Part shown: positions 1 to 8,905 of the stretch, piece by piece
Numbering within the stretch: the stretch's first letter is position 1
How the letters are laid out: each line of letters opens with the position of its first letter
Source of the DNA: Chthoniobacter sp.
GTDB taxonomy: Bacteria > Verrucomicrobiota > Verrucomicrobiia > Chthoniobacterales > Chthoniobacteraceae
Length of the DNA: 64,000 nucleotides
Direction: 5' to 3'
Assembly (NCBI GenBank): GCA_021414005.1
Contig: JAIOPH010000035.1
Coordinates: 62,001 to 126,000, forward strand
Made by a program: the position numbers and the translations under genes
Notes under the pieces: generated by a model
What the model was told of the DNA's origin: nothing
Database searches by the model: none
Seen by the model: only the letters and a program-made list of their open reading frames with translations

Positions 1-379
1 CCTCGCGATGCCGCTGGCCGCCCACGCGTTCCGGCGGGAGCAGCACGTCGGTGTCATTGTCGAAAGTGACGAGCGATAGATAATCGTCATCGCCGAGGTG
101 ATCCACGGCCACGCACGCCGCCTGGCGCGCCTTCTCGATTTTCGCGCCCTGCATCGACCCGCTGCGATCGAGCACGAGGGCGAGATTCATTGGCGAGCGT
201 TTGCCATGCTCCGGTCGGCGCGCATCGAGGTCGATCTGCACGACGACTTCGCGCGAGCCGCCGTTAAAAACGACATCGCGCTCCGGTGCGACGCGCAGCG
301 TGAGATCGGCAGCCGGAGCCGCAGTGGCCTGACGGGCAAAAGCGCCCGCCAACAATAGGATGAGATGAAGTTTCTTCAT
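1..379 (-). CDS. Secreted von Willebrand factor A domain protein, N-terminal part (cut by window edge)
   Basis: The reading frame starts at 379 and runs off the left edge without a stop, giving 126 visible residues. It opens with a signal peptide (MKKLHLILLLAGAF, ending near ATA-AP). After a short beta-rich stretch comes the MIDAS metal-site motif DRSGS (D-x-S-x-S) of a VWA domain, followed by a typical VWA helix with AVDHLGDDDYLSLVTFDND. The protein is exported and probably binds a divalent metal for protein-protein contact. The C-terminal half, which would tell the subfamily, is outside the window. An array of TGTCA repeats lies just upstream of the start. Confidence 0.85.
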   Translation of the reverse strand, partial: MKKLHLILLLAGAFARQATAAPAADLTLRVAPERDVVFNGGSREVVVQIDLDARRPEHGKRSPMNLALVLDRSGSMQGAKIEKARQAACVAVDHLGDDDYLSLVTFDNDTDVLLPPERVGGQRHRE

Positions 380-411
380 GGCGGAAAACTAACGCGGGTC
401 TGCAATACTTG

Positions 412-449
412 TGTCAGAGCGACGTGCGGAGTTTGTCAAAAATTTGTCA
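412..449. promoter_or_regulatory. Phased TGTCA repeats upstream of the VWA gene
   Basis: TGTCA occurs at 412, 434 and 445 on the + strand, that is at spacings of 22 and 11 bases (one or two helical turns). The last two form TTGTCAA-N4-TTGTCAG, which has the layout of a Pho box. The orientation is opposite to the VWA gene that starts at 379, so binding by a PhoB-like regulator is only a suggestion. The rest of the 380-509 gap shows no gene. Confidence 0.3.
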
Positions 450-509
450 GACCGCGCGCACAGCGGCGGGTGGCTCGGCTTGCCGGCCTCGGCAACCGGG
501 CGGGCCGAT

Positions 510-1172
510 TCAAAAGAGTCGTTCATCCGCGCGCGCGGACTCGTTCAAGGCACGCATCAGCTTGTCCATGTGAGTGCGAGGATTGTCGTCGCCGCCCACC
601 TTCTCCCAATGATTGTGGCACCGAGCGGCGTGCTGCATCGCGGTCTTCACATGCTTCAGCAGGTTGTCCAGAGGCAGGTCTGCCTTCTCATAATCCTTGA
701 TGAATTTCTTCAGTGCTCTCACGACGGCTGGGCAATCGGCGAAGGGCTTCGTGGTCAAATCGAAATGGAGAAACAGCCAGTACTCGATGCTCGGCACCGA
801 CACCGCTACCTCGATTCCACTGGCCTGCGCGAGTTTCAGCGCCGCTGGCACCTGTTTGTGGCGGGGATGATTCGGAGCTTCGCGGTCGAAGACCACCCAC
901 ACTTGATCATAAGCCTCCGAGTTCGGCTTCGCGGCCTGCGCGTCGCGCAGCTTGATCGCTTCCCGCACGATGCCGACGGGGTCCGTGTGCCGGCCATGAT
1001 GAACCAACACCGCTCCCGCTTTCCTTTTCAGCCTGATCTTGACCTCGTTTAGGTATGCGACCTCCGTCGCCTCGCCTTCCACCACGATGAGGAAGGTGTC
1101 ACCCGTCGCGGGTCTTGAGACCTTGGGCCGCTCCGGCTTCCCCTCGCTGTAACGCCTCCACTTCAACCTCAT
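510..1172 (-). CDS. rloB: RloB-family protein (AbiLii-like)
   Basis: This 220-residue protein has the hallmarks of the RloB/AbiLii family: the Toprim-like acidic motif VEGEATE at residues 31-37 and the second acidic motif VFDREA at 94-99, followed by an SIEYWLFLHF segment conserved in the family. RloB proteins are predicted metal-dependent nucleases encoded beside AAA ATPases in phage-defence loci (AbiL, RloAB). Here the partner ATPase ends only 3 bases upstream, so the two are almost certainly co-transcribed. The final residues are charged and unremarkable. The nuclease function is inferred from the family; no activity can be read from sequence. Confidence 0.85.
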   Translation of the reverse strand: MRLKWRRYSEGKPERPKVSRPATGDTFLIVVEGEATEVAYLNEVKIRLKRKAGAVLVHHGRHTDPVGIVREAIKLRDAQAAKPNSEAYDQVWVVFDREAPNHPRHKQVPAALKLAQASGIEVAVSVPSIEYWLFLHFDLTTKPFADCPAVVRALKKFIKDYEKADLPLDNLLKHVKTAMQHAARCHNHWEKVGGDDNPRTHMDKLMRALNESARADERLF

Positions 1173-1175
1173 GAC

Positions 1176-2480
1176 TTAGAATTTGAGGCCTTCAGGAATG
1201 AAGGGGATGCCGCCGTAGCGGCCGGCGAGGTAGCCTTTGACCAGCGACTCGTCCTTGCGCGGCTTGAAGTCGGTCAGCGGATAGAGCCGCGTGGCCCCTT
1301 CCTGATCCTTCTCCGTGAACCAAATCTGATCCCGCCGCAGCAGCGTCTGGTCGAGCAGCAGGGGGTTGTGGGTGGTGAAGAGGAGTTGGCCACGTTTGTT
1401 CGATGCTTGGAAAACAATCTCGATCAATCGATGGATCAGTTTCGGGTGTAAGCTCGTTTCAATCTCGTCAATTACTAGCCCGCCGGGCTGAATCACGGCC
1501 GCTAGTAGTGGGCCTAGTAACGAGAAGAATCTCTGAGTTCCCAGCGACTCTTCGCTTATGTCGAATGTGCCGGTTTCAATTCCATCCAGATGTTGGAACT
1601 TGATGCGGAAACTTAGGAGTCCTTGTTCGCGAATCCGTGTCCTTAATGCGTCCTTCATCGCATCGTCGTATTGCGGCCAAAGCTCATCCACATCGGGCTC
1701 TATCTCCCGGGCGCTAATGGCCTTTACCCCGATGTCGGCGTTTTTAACGGCGGATAAGATCGCGTCGGAGAGATCATTTCCGAGGGTGATCGCAGCTGCG
1801 GTCTTCCATGGGGGGCAATCAACTTCTATTTTTGAATGAATGTTCTTTGGAACATCGATGAAATTGAGGCGATCGGAGAGGGCTTCATACACTGTCAAGA
1901 ACTGGGCCTGACTAAGTTGGGCACCTAAGGACAGGAATGCGACATTCGGACGCAACATGTCGCGCATGAATGCGTCGTGTTTGAAATGTTCCGTGAGCTT
2001 GGACCACTTGTATTTCCCCTTCGCTGCATCCCAATCCCGCTCGAACCACACCTGCGGCCTGCCTTTCGGATAGGCCACGAGGTATTCACTCGTCACCCGT
2101 TCGCGCGTCATCTCGATCCCGTAGAGGGTGCGGATGCCTTTGATCACGGCGGTGATCTCGAACTTGCTCGGCTGGGTGAGGCACGCGGGGTCGAGTTTGA
2201 AGGGTTGCGCGCCGGTGGGGGCGCCGGGCTGGAGCTTGGTGGCGGAGTCGCGCACGAACTCGGCGAAGAAACGCAGGGCGGCGACGATGTTGCTCTTGCC
2301 GGAAGCGTTGGCGCCGTAGAGGGCCACGGCTTTGACCAGCTTGGTGCCCTTCAGGCCGGGGACGTGGTCGCAGGAGATGAGGTTCTGCGCCAGTTCGTCT
2401 GAGTAGTTGCTGGCCACCATGCTGAGCGTCTGCTCGGCGCGGATGGAGCGGTAGTTGGCGACCTTGAACTCGATGAGCAT
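1176..2480 (-). CDS. rloA: RloA/AbiLi-like AAA ATPase
   Basis: This 434-residue SMC/OLD-like ATPase begins with the family's usual opening MLIEFKVANYRSI, which is why 2480 was preferred over an upstream ATG at 2540 that would add 20 unrelated residues. The Walker A motif is GANASGKSN at residues 56-64. The Walker B is LVIDEIETSLHP with the catalytic Asp-Glu, followed by FTTHNPLLLD (the H-loop region). This is the AAA_15/AAA_21 type found as RloA or AbiLi next to RloB. The middle of the gene (about 1380-2010) looks more AT-rich than its neighbours, consistent with horizontal acquisition. It is followed directly by rloB. Confidence 0.85.
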   Translation of the reverse strand: MLIEFKVANYRSIRAEQTLSMVASNYSDELAQNLISCDHVPGLKGTKLVKAVALYGANASGKSNIVAALRFFAEFVRDSATKLQPGAPTGAQPFKLDPACLTQPSKFEITAVIKGIRTLYGIEMTRERVTSEYLVAYPKGRPQVWFERDWDAAKGKYKWSKLTEHFKHDAFMRDMLRPNVAFLSLGAQLSQAQFLTVYEALSDRLNFIDVPKNIHSKIEVDCPPWKTAAAITLGNDLSDAILSAVKNADIGVKAISAREIEPDVDELWPQYDDAMKDALRTRIREQGLLSFRIKFQHLDGIETGTFDISEESLGTQRFFSLLGPLLAAVIQPGGLVIDEIETSLHPKLIHRLIEIVFQASNKRGQLLFTTHNPLLLDQTLLRRDQIWFTEKDQEGATRLYPLTDFKPRKDESLVKGYLAGRYGGIPFIPEGLKF

Positions 2481-2772
2481 GGAGAGGCGGTAGGTTGGTG
2501 TTGAGAAGTTTGGAAGCGTTTTCTTGCGGATAATCCGCAATATTTGCGCCGAGACAGCGGAAATATCCGGTTTTACGGTCAGAACGCTACGACCGAATTT
2601 CGCGCTTCTCCGGAAGAACGAAAAGGCCAGCTCCGGCCAGGTTTTTGACTGCGGATTTCACGGACGGTACGGATTCGCGGTGCGAATGTCGTCTGTGGCG
2701 GTGCTCAGCCCTTGATCTCCTACGCAGGCTCGCCGACTATCGCGCCCGCCTTTTCCCACCGAAACCACCACC
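2481..2772. other. Divergent intergenic region between the defence pair and the ABC-F gene
   Basis: The region lies between two divergent genes and should hold both promoters. Short open frames here have no recognisable similarity and are judged chance. No clear -35/-10 pair, hairpin or repeat was seen. Confidence 0.4.
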
Positions 2773-4383
2773 ATGCTCACGATCCGCGATTTAAAGAAAA
2801 GCCACGGGGGACGTGTGCTGTTTGAGGAAGCCGCCATGCAGGTGGGCTATGGCGAAAAGGTCGCGCTGATCGGGCCGAACGGCGCGGGAAAATCCACGCT
2901 CTTCAACATCATCCTGCACACCGAGGACCCTGACGCCGGGACGGTGGAGCGCGACGAATGGACGATGATCGGCTACCTGCCGCAGGAGGCGGAGGTCATT
3001 GGCGCGGAGACGGTGATGGACGTGGCCACGGGCCGCGCCGGCGAGGTGCCGCGGCTGGAGGAAATCCTGCACGCGTGCGAGAAGGCGGGCGACGTTTCCA
3101 GCCCGGCCTACCTCGAAGCCCACGCCAAGCACGAGGCGCTGAGCGACCCGCAGGTGGAAGCGAAGGCGAAGAAGATGCTCGCGGGGCTGGGCTATCGCGA
3201 GGCCGATTTCACGAAGGCGGCACGGGAGCTTTCCGGCGGCTGGGTGATGCGCGCGCACCTCGCGCGCCTGCTCGTCATGGAGCCCGACCTGCTGATGCTC
3301 GACGAGCCCACGAACCACCTCGACCTGCTCTCGCTCATCTGGCTCCAGCAGTATCTCCAGAACTACTCCGGCGCCGTGCTGCTCATTTCGCACGACCGCG
3401 CCTTCATGGACGAGATCGTGGGCAGCGTGTACGAAATCGACGAGCGCAAGCTGGTGGCCTACACGGGTAATTACGCCGACTTTCTCCGCATCAAGGAGGA
3501 GCGCTACGAGCAGCAGAACGCCGCCTACAAAAACCAGCAAAAGGAGATCGCGAACCTGCGCGAGTTTTACGACCGCTTCCGCCAAGTGGCGTCGAAAGCC
3601 AGCCAGGCGATGAGCAAGCTCAAGCAGATCGAGCGCATGGAGCTGATCGAAAAACCGGTGCCGCCGCGCAAGCCGTTCCGCTTCCAGATTCCGCAGCCGC
3701 CGCGCAGCGGGCAGCGGGTCATCGGGCTGGAAAAAGTCCACTTCGCCTACGGGGAAAACACGGTCTATCGCGGACTCGACCTCGACGTGGAGCGCGGCGA
3801 ACGCACCGTGCTCGTGGGGCCCAACGGCTCCGGCAAAAGCACCCTGCTCAAGCTCCTCGCCGGCGTGCTCGAACCACAGAAAGGCGAACGCAAACTCGGG
3901 CTCAACGCGAAGATCGGCTACTTCAGCCAGCACCGCTCCGCCACGCTCGACCCCGCGAAAACCGTGCTCCAGGAAGTCATGGACTCGAACGGCACGCTTT
4001 CGGAAAACGAGGCGCGCGGCATCCTCGGCTCATTCCTTTTCCGCAAAGACGAAATCTACAAAAGGACCGAAGTGCTGAGCGGCGGCGAGAAGACGCGGCT
4101 GAATCTCATCAAGTTTCTCGTCGATCCGCCGAACCTGCTCCTCATGGACGAGCCGACCACGCACCTCGACATCCACACTGTCGAGTCGCTCATCCTCGCG
4201 CTCGCCGGCTACGAGGGCACGCTCGTCTTCATCAGCCACGACGTGCATTTCATCCGCAAGCTGGCGACCAAAGTCCTGCACGTCCACGACGGCAAAGTGA
4301 GCCCGTATCCCGGCGGCTACGATTACTTCCTCGAAAAAACCGGCGCCCTCGGCAACGAACGCGCGGCGCTGACGGCGAAGTAG
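2773..4383 (+). CDS. ABC-F family ATPase (Uup/YbiT/EttA class)
   Basis: This is a 536-residue soluble protein with two ABC cassettes and no membrane segments. The first has Walker A GPNGAGKST, signature LSGGW and Walker B LLMLDEPTNHLDL. The second has GPNGSGKST, LSGGEKTRL and LLLMDEPTTHLD. A charged helical linker (about residues 235-300, rich in Lys/Glu/Gln) joins them, as in the ABC-F P-site tRNA-interaction motif. Family members bind ribosomes and relieve stalled translation or confer antibiotic resistance. Which subgroup this is cannot be decided from motifs. The length fits YbiT-type proteins. It is probably monocistronic. Confidence 0.92.
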   Translation: MLTIRDLKKSHGGRVLFEEAAMQVGYGEKVALIGPNGAGKSTLFNIILHTEDPDAGTVERDEWTMIGYLPQEAEVIGAETVMDVATGRAGEVPRLEEILHACEKAGDVSSPAYLEAHAKHEALSDPQVEAKAKKMLAGLGYREADFTKAARELSGGWVMRAHLARLLVMEPDLLMLDEPTNHLDLLSLIWLQQYLQNYSGAVLLISHDRAFMDEIVGSVYEIDERKLVAYTGNYADFLRIKEERYEQQNAAYKNQQKEIANLREFYDRFRQVASKASQAMSKLKQIERMELIEKPVPPRKPFRFQIPQPPRSGQRVIGLEKVHFAYGENTVYRGLDLDVERGERTVLVGPNGSGKSTLLKLLAGVLEPQKGERKLGLNAKIGYFSQHRSATLDPAKTVLQEVMDSNGTLSENEARGILGSFLFRKDEIYKRTEVLSGGEKTRLNLIKFLVDPPNLLLMDEPTTHLDIHTVESLILALAGYEGTLVFISHDVHFIRKLATKVLHVHDGKVSPYPGGYDYFLEKTGALGNERAALTAK

Positions 4384-4482
4384 AAGCGGCAGCGCTCCCC
4401 GGGCGGGATTGCGTGGGAAAATATTTGTGACATGGTGGCGGCGGACACCCGCCCGAGCCGTCATTTTCGTAATCTCCCCGAC

Positions 4483-7400
4483 ATGAGAAAACTCCGCTCC
4501 CTCTGCGCGGCACCGCTGCTTGGCATGTGCGTGGGTTCCATCGCCGCATGGCCGGGCGTGGCCACGGCTTCAGTGGTGAGTTGGGACATCGGCTCGGGTG
4601 ATTGGGATACGGTCACGGGAAGCTGGCAGGGCGCGCCGTGGGTCAATGGGGACGACGCGGTGTTTGGCGGGACCGGCGGCAGCAAGATCACCATCGTCGA
4701 AAGCGGGATCAGCGCGAGCAGTGTGATCTTTGAGGTGACGGGGAATACGCTCGCGGGCGCGTCAGGCAACGGCCTGACGCTGACGGGCGCGGCGAGTGTG
4801 GACGTGGGAGCGGGTCTGACGGCGACCATCAGCGCGCCGCTCAATGCGGCAACCGGCGTGACGAAGCTGGGCGACGGCACGCTGACGCTGACCGGCACGC
4901 AGAACTACACGACTTTGACCGCCAGCGCGGGGACCACGGAGGTGCGCGGAACTTTCGCCTCCAACACGGGGGTAGTCATCGCCCATGCGGCGGTGAATTT
5001 TTCTGGCGTGAGTCAGACGCTGGCGTCGCTCCAAATCGGAGCGGGAGCGAGGGTGACTTTTAGCAGTGCCTCCGCGGTGAGTTGGACCGGGGCCGGCGGG
5101 GCGACTTGGGGTGGCACAGGATCGAACTGGCTCGGAAATTTGGCTCCGACCCCGGTGGACACGGTGCTTTTCGACGCCAACTCCACGGCCAACCTGAGCA
5201 CCACGCTGGATGCGGGCTTCGCCGTGGCCGGCCTGAAAGTGACGACGCCCGCCGGTGCGGTGAGCGTTGGCGGCACCAGCACGCTGGCCCTCGGCAGCGG
5301 CGGCATCGACCTCGGCAGCGCGATGCAGAATCTCACGGTCAGCGCGCCGGTTTCTTTCAGCACCAATCAGCGATGGAACGTAGCCGCGAACCGGGTGCTG
5401 ACCGTCGGGAAGTCGCTCGCCAGCACCGGAAGCCTGAGCAAACAGGGCGACGGCATGTTGACGATCACGGCGGCCCAAGCCTACGACGGGGCCACGGTAA
5501 TCAATGGCGGCACGCTGAAGCTGCAGGGCGGCCCGGGCAGCTTCCGCTACTACCGGTTCACGCCCACGGCGTTCAAGGGCGCGGGCAACAGCGTGCAGTT
5601 TTCGGAGCTGCAGTTTTTTCTCCATGACGTATGGACGGCGGCCACCACGGTGACGAATCCCGGAGGGAGCAATCCCGGCAATGAGGAACCCTTTCGCGCC
5701 AACGACAACAACACCGGAACTAAGTTTCTCGACTTCAACTACGGCGGATTGGTCTATGACTTCGGCACGGGGAAGGTCTTTGACGAATACAACTGGGCTA
5801 CAGCCAACGATGCCACGCCCCGTGATCCCGTGCGATGGAAGGTGGAAGGCAGCAATAACAATTCGACTTGGACGATGCTCGATGACCGGACGGCTGCGAC
5901 CCAGACGGTCACGGACAGCCGCAACACCTGGGTGGCTCTGGGAGCCACCCGTTTATCCGGCTGGACCCTCGGTGTGGGCAACGGGGCCAATCTGCTGCCG
6001 ATAACTACCGCCATGTCCATGGCACCGAACACGACCTTTGACCTGAATGGCGCGGATCAACAGATAGGATCACTCGCCGATCTGGGAGCCGCGACCGGTC
6101 ACCGGGTGCTCCTCGGCAGCGGAACACTGACGGTCGGCGATGGAAATAACACCACCTTCTCCGGGGCGATCTCGGGCACGGGCGGCTCGGTGACGAAGGA
6201 TAGTCTTGGCACACTGACCCTCACGGGCATCAATACCCATACAGGCACGACAACGGTCAAGCTCGGCACCTTAATCGTAGCCGACGATACCGCGCTGGGT
6301 GCCACCGGGCCGAGCGGAGCCGTCTTGAAACTGTCTGGCGGGACGCTGGTGCCTATGGCTTCATTCACCACCAGCCGGCCGGTCAATGTCGCGGCAGGCG
6401 GGAGTGCCGTGGATACGAACGGCTTTGACCTGACCTTCACCGGGGCTATTTCGGGAACGGTGGGGCTGACCAAGGTCGGTGCCGGGACGCTGAGTCTGGT
6501 TGGTAACAGCACCTTCAGTGGCACCACCTCCGTCATGGCCGGCAAACTGGTGGCGACCGTGGCCGGTCTCGCTGGTCCGGTGATCCTCGCAAACAATACC
6601 GATGTCACCTTTGACCAAAACAGCACGGGCACCTACAGCCGGGCGATCAGTGGCAATGGCCGCCTGATCAAACAGGGGAGCGGCGTGTTGAACCTGACTT
6701 CCAATCATACCTATGACGGACCCACGGTGGTTGAAAATGGGACGCTGGCTTTGCTAGGGGTGCCTCCGACGGGGCTGTCGTATGTTGGCACGCAGTTCAA
6801 TATGGGTTCCGGCTGGCGGACGGCTTCGGTCACCAAGACCTTCGGTCTTAATCCAAACAATGTACTGGGCAATGATGGCTATTGGGTCATGGGAGCCAAC
6901 GAGCGGATCTCCAAACCCAGCTATATTTCCTCGTGGAGTATTACCGCCGGCGCGATCTATCCCGGCAACGGAGGCTATGCCTTGATCGACAATCCCACGA
7001 CGACGCCGGGGGCCAGCCCTTCGACCTTCGTCTCGGGCACGACGACCGGCGGCGGCCCGGACGACCTCACCTTTACCTTGGGCGGCACGGTTCCCGGCCA
7101 AATCCGGGTGGGAGTGATGATCGATGGCCTGGACGGCGACGGTTTTAACCCGAACACCGTCAAGCTCCAACAGGTCGGAGGCGGCGGATTGATAAGTCCG
7201 ATTATCGATACGTCACATAACGGCACCAACAGTTCCGGCTACAACAACCGGGTTCCTGACTGGCTGTTCTTTGATATTAAAGGATTCACCGCGGGCAGTC
7301 AGTTCAAGCTCATCGCCACCGCCGGCAACAATAACACCGCGACCCTCCAGGCTTTTGCCTTCGATTCTTTTGCCCTGGGTGGTGGGACCAATATTCTGCC

Positions 7401-7941
7401 CACGACAACACGGGTAACAGTCGCCAGCGGCGCGACGCTGGATGTCGGTGGCGTGAGCGTAGGCTCGCTGGCGCAAACCATTGGCTCGCTTGCGGATGAG
7501 CTGAGCGGCGGCGGCGGCACGGTAATGCTCCGCGATGGCAGCACGTTGACAGTGGGAGATGACGGCACGGATTCGACCTTTTCCGGAAACATCACCGGAG
7601 CGGGCACCTTGGTGAAAATCGGTGCCGGCGTGCTCACGCTGGCAGGAGCACAGGATTACAGGACGCTGACTATCAATGAGGGCGTAACCAACGTGACTGG
7701 CTCTTTCACCGATGGCACGGCGACGATCAACGCGAACGCCGCAACTCATTTTTGGGCAAGCCAGACCCTTTCAGCATTGCACATCGGCGCGGGAGCCGTT
7801 GTGACCTTCAGCAGCGGTGCGCCATCGGCGGCACTGGCTGGCAAGGCATTTCAAACTACGGTGCCCGAACCGTCTTCCGGCCTGCTGCTTTTCGGTGCGA
7901 GCGGGCTGTTGCTCGGCTGGAAGCGGCGGGGGCGTGGGTAA
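4483..7941 (+). CDS. Large PEP-CTERM surface protein with autotransporter-type beta-strand repeats
   Basis: This 1152-residue exported protein starts at the ATG at 4483, because a signal peptide (MRKLRSLCAAPLLGMCVGS) begins there; an in-frame ATG at 4432 would bury it. It contains many repeats of the type LTKVGAGTLSLVGNSTFSG / TTVxxGTL, the passenger-associated beta-strand repeat common in Verrucomicrobia, probably forming a beta-helix. At about residues 345-480 the repeats are interrupted by a discoidin (F5/8C)-like segment with YYRFTP, SVQFSELQFF and WKVEGSNN. A second non-repeat jelly-roll-like region sits at about 765-960. The C-terminus is a PEP-CTERM sorting signal: VPEPSSG, a hydrophobic helix and KRRGRG. 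It is likely surface-anchored or exopolysaccharide-associated. Confidence 0.9.
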   Translation: MRKLRSLCAAPLLGMCVGSIAAWPGVATASVVSWDIGSGDWDTVTGSWQGAPWVNGDDAVFGGTGGSKITIVESGISASSVIFEVTGNTLAGASGNGLTLTGAASVDVGAGLTATISAPLNAATGVTKLGDGTLTLTGTQNYTTLTASAGTTEVRGTFASNTGVVIAHAAVNFSGVSQTLASLQIGAGARVTFSSASAVSWTGAGGATWGGTGSNWLGNLAPTPVDTVLFDANSTANLSTTLDAGFAVAGLKVTTPAGAVSVGGTSTLALGSGGIDLGSAMQNLTVSAPVSFSTNQRWNVAANRVLTVGKSLASTGSLSKQGDGMLTITAAQAYDGATVINGGTLKLQGGPGSFRYYRFTPTAFKGAGNSVQFSELQFFLHDVWTAATTVTNPGGSNPGNEEPFRANDNNTGTKFLDFNYGGLVYDFGTGKVFDEYNWATANDATPRDPVRWKVEGSNNNSTWTMLDDRTAATQTVTDSRNTWVALGATRLSGWTLGVGNGANLLPITTAMSMAPNTTFDLNGADQQIGSLADLGAATGHRVLLGSGTLTVGDGNNTTFSGAISGTGGSVTKDSLGTLTLTGINTHTGTTTVKLGTLIVADDTALGATGPSGAVLKLSGGTLVPMASFTTSRPVNVAAGGSAVDTNGFDLTFTGAISGTVGLTKVGAGTLSLVGNSTFSGTTSVMAGKLVATVAGLAGPVILANNTDVTFDQNSTGTYSRAISGNGRLIKQGSGVLNLTSNHTYDGPTVVENGTLALLGVPPTGLSYVGTQFNMGSGWRTASVTKTFGLNPNNVLGNDGYWVMGANERISKPSYISSWSITAGAIYPGNGGYALIDNPTTTPGASPSTFVSGTTTGGGPDDLTFTLGGTVPGQIRVGVMIDGLDGDGFNPNTVKLQQVGGGGLISPIIDTSHNGTNSSGYNNRVPDWLFFDIKGFTAGSQFKLIATAGNNNTATLQAFAFDSFALGGGTNILPTTTRVTVASGATLDVGGVSVGSLAQTIGSLADELSGGGGTVMLRDGSTLTVGDDGTDSTFSGNITGAGTLVKIGAGVLTLAGAQDYRTLTINEGVTNVTGSFTDGTATINANAATHFWASQTLSALHIGAGAVVTFSSGAPSAALAGKAFQTTVPEPSSGLLLFGASGLLLGWKRRGRG

Positions 7942-7980
7942 CGCGACCGATCCCCGATTGCCCGCGACATGCGCCTCCCG

Positions 7981-8850
7981 CTAGACGGAGCGGGGACTCC
8001 CCGGTACGAGCACGCGCAGTTTGCGTGAGCTGATGCGGAAGGTGATCGGGAGCTGGGCGATGACTTCGCCGTCCACCTCCACGGGCACGTCTTCGTCGCT
8101 GCGGACACTGGCCTTTTTCGTCTGGAAATACTCCACGTCGCGCAGATCGGTGTGGGTGCCCATGAAGATGTTCCCGAGGTAGCGCGCAATGTCGAGGTAG
8201 CCGAGATTTTTGAAAATGAGGACGTCGAGCAGGCCGTCGTCGATCCGCGCATTCTTGAAGCAGGTGACGGGGCCGCCGTAGTAGCGGCCATTGCCGATGA
8301 GCACGAAGGAGCCTTCGCGTTCAATGCCGTCGGACTCCACGAGAAGGCGCGGCGGTTTGCGCGCGGCGATCTGCGCGGCGGAGATGACATAGCTGAGCGG
8401 GCCGAAGTTCTTTTTGAAATTCCAGCTCGTCTGCTGCACGACCTGCGCATCGAGCCCCACGCCGGCGAGTTGGACAAAGTAGCGGGTGTTGGCCCGCACC
8501 AGATCGATCTTGCGGGTGTGTCCGCCGAGGATCACGGCCCAGGCGGCATCGAGGTCGCTGGGGATGCCGAGTTCTGCGGCGAAAACATTCATGGTACCGA
8601 CCGGGAGAACGCCGAGTGTGACGTTCGCTCCGGCGATGCCATTGACCACGTCATTGACCGTGCCGTCGCCGCCCGCGGCGACGATGGTGGTGAAACCCTC
8701 GCTCACCGCGCGCTCGGCGACCGCCCGCGCATCGCCGGGCGCGGTGGTGGCGCGGAGGGTGCAATGCGGGAGGCGCGCGATTTGTTTCCAGGTTTTTTTG
8801 GCGCGTTCGCTGCGGGCGGCCGGGTTTAGAATGACGAGGATTTCCTGCAT
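7981..8850 (-). CDS. Diacylglycerol/lipid kinase family protein (YegS-like)
   Basis: This 289-residue protein belongs to the DAGK catalytic-domain family. MQEILVILNPAA at the start, AAGGDGTVNDVVNGI at residues 58-72 (the GGDGT nucleotide-binding loop) and VLPVGTMNVFA further on are diagnostic. The C-terminal half has the DDGLLDVLI segment typical of lipid kinases. The family phosphorylates diacylglycerol, sphingoid bases or related lipids. The substrate here is unknown. The start at 8850 was chosen because MQEILVILNP aligns with the family N-terminus; the open frame continues upstream to 9798 only as a shadow of the opposite gene. It is divergent from the AsmA-like gene, 55 bases apart. Confidence 0.9.
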   Translation of the reverse strand: MQEILVILNPAARSERAKKTWKQIARLPHCTLRATTAPGDARAVAERAVSEGFTTIVAAGGDGTVNDVVNGIAGANVTLGVLPVGTMNVFAAELGIPSDLDAAWAVILGGHTRKIDLVRANTRYFVQLAGVGLDAQVVQQTSWNFKKNFGPLSYVISAAQIAARKPPRLLVESDGIEREGSFVLIGNGRYYGGPVTCFKNARIDDGLLDVLIFKNLGYLDIARYLGNIFMGTHTDLRDVEYFQTKKASVRSDEDVPVEVDGEVIAQLPITFRISSRKLRVLVPGSPRSV

Positions 8851-8905
8851 GGAGCGCGGGTGTTTCGGCCTTTTCTTTCGAGGTGTGGCGACTACGTTGC
8901 GCGCC

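Noticed and set aside
510..2480. Possible retron or Gabija-type system
   Set aside because: No reverse transcriptase, structured ncRNA or UvrD-like helicase is adjacent; motifs fit RloB and its ATPase partner instead.
8486..8905. N-terminal extension of the AsmA-like protein upstream of 8906
   Set aside because: The extension overlaps the divergent lipid kinase gene and shows no domain; the membrane anchor starts directly at the GTG at 8906.
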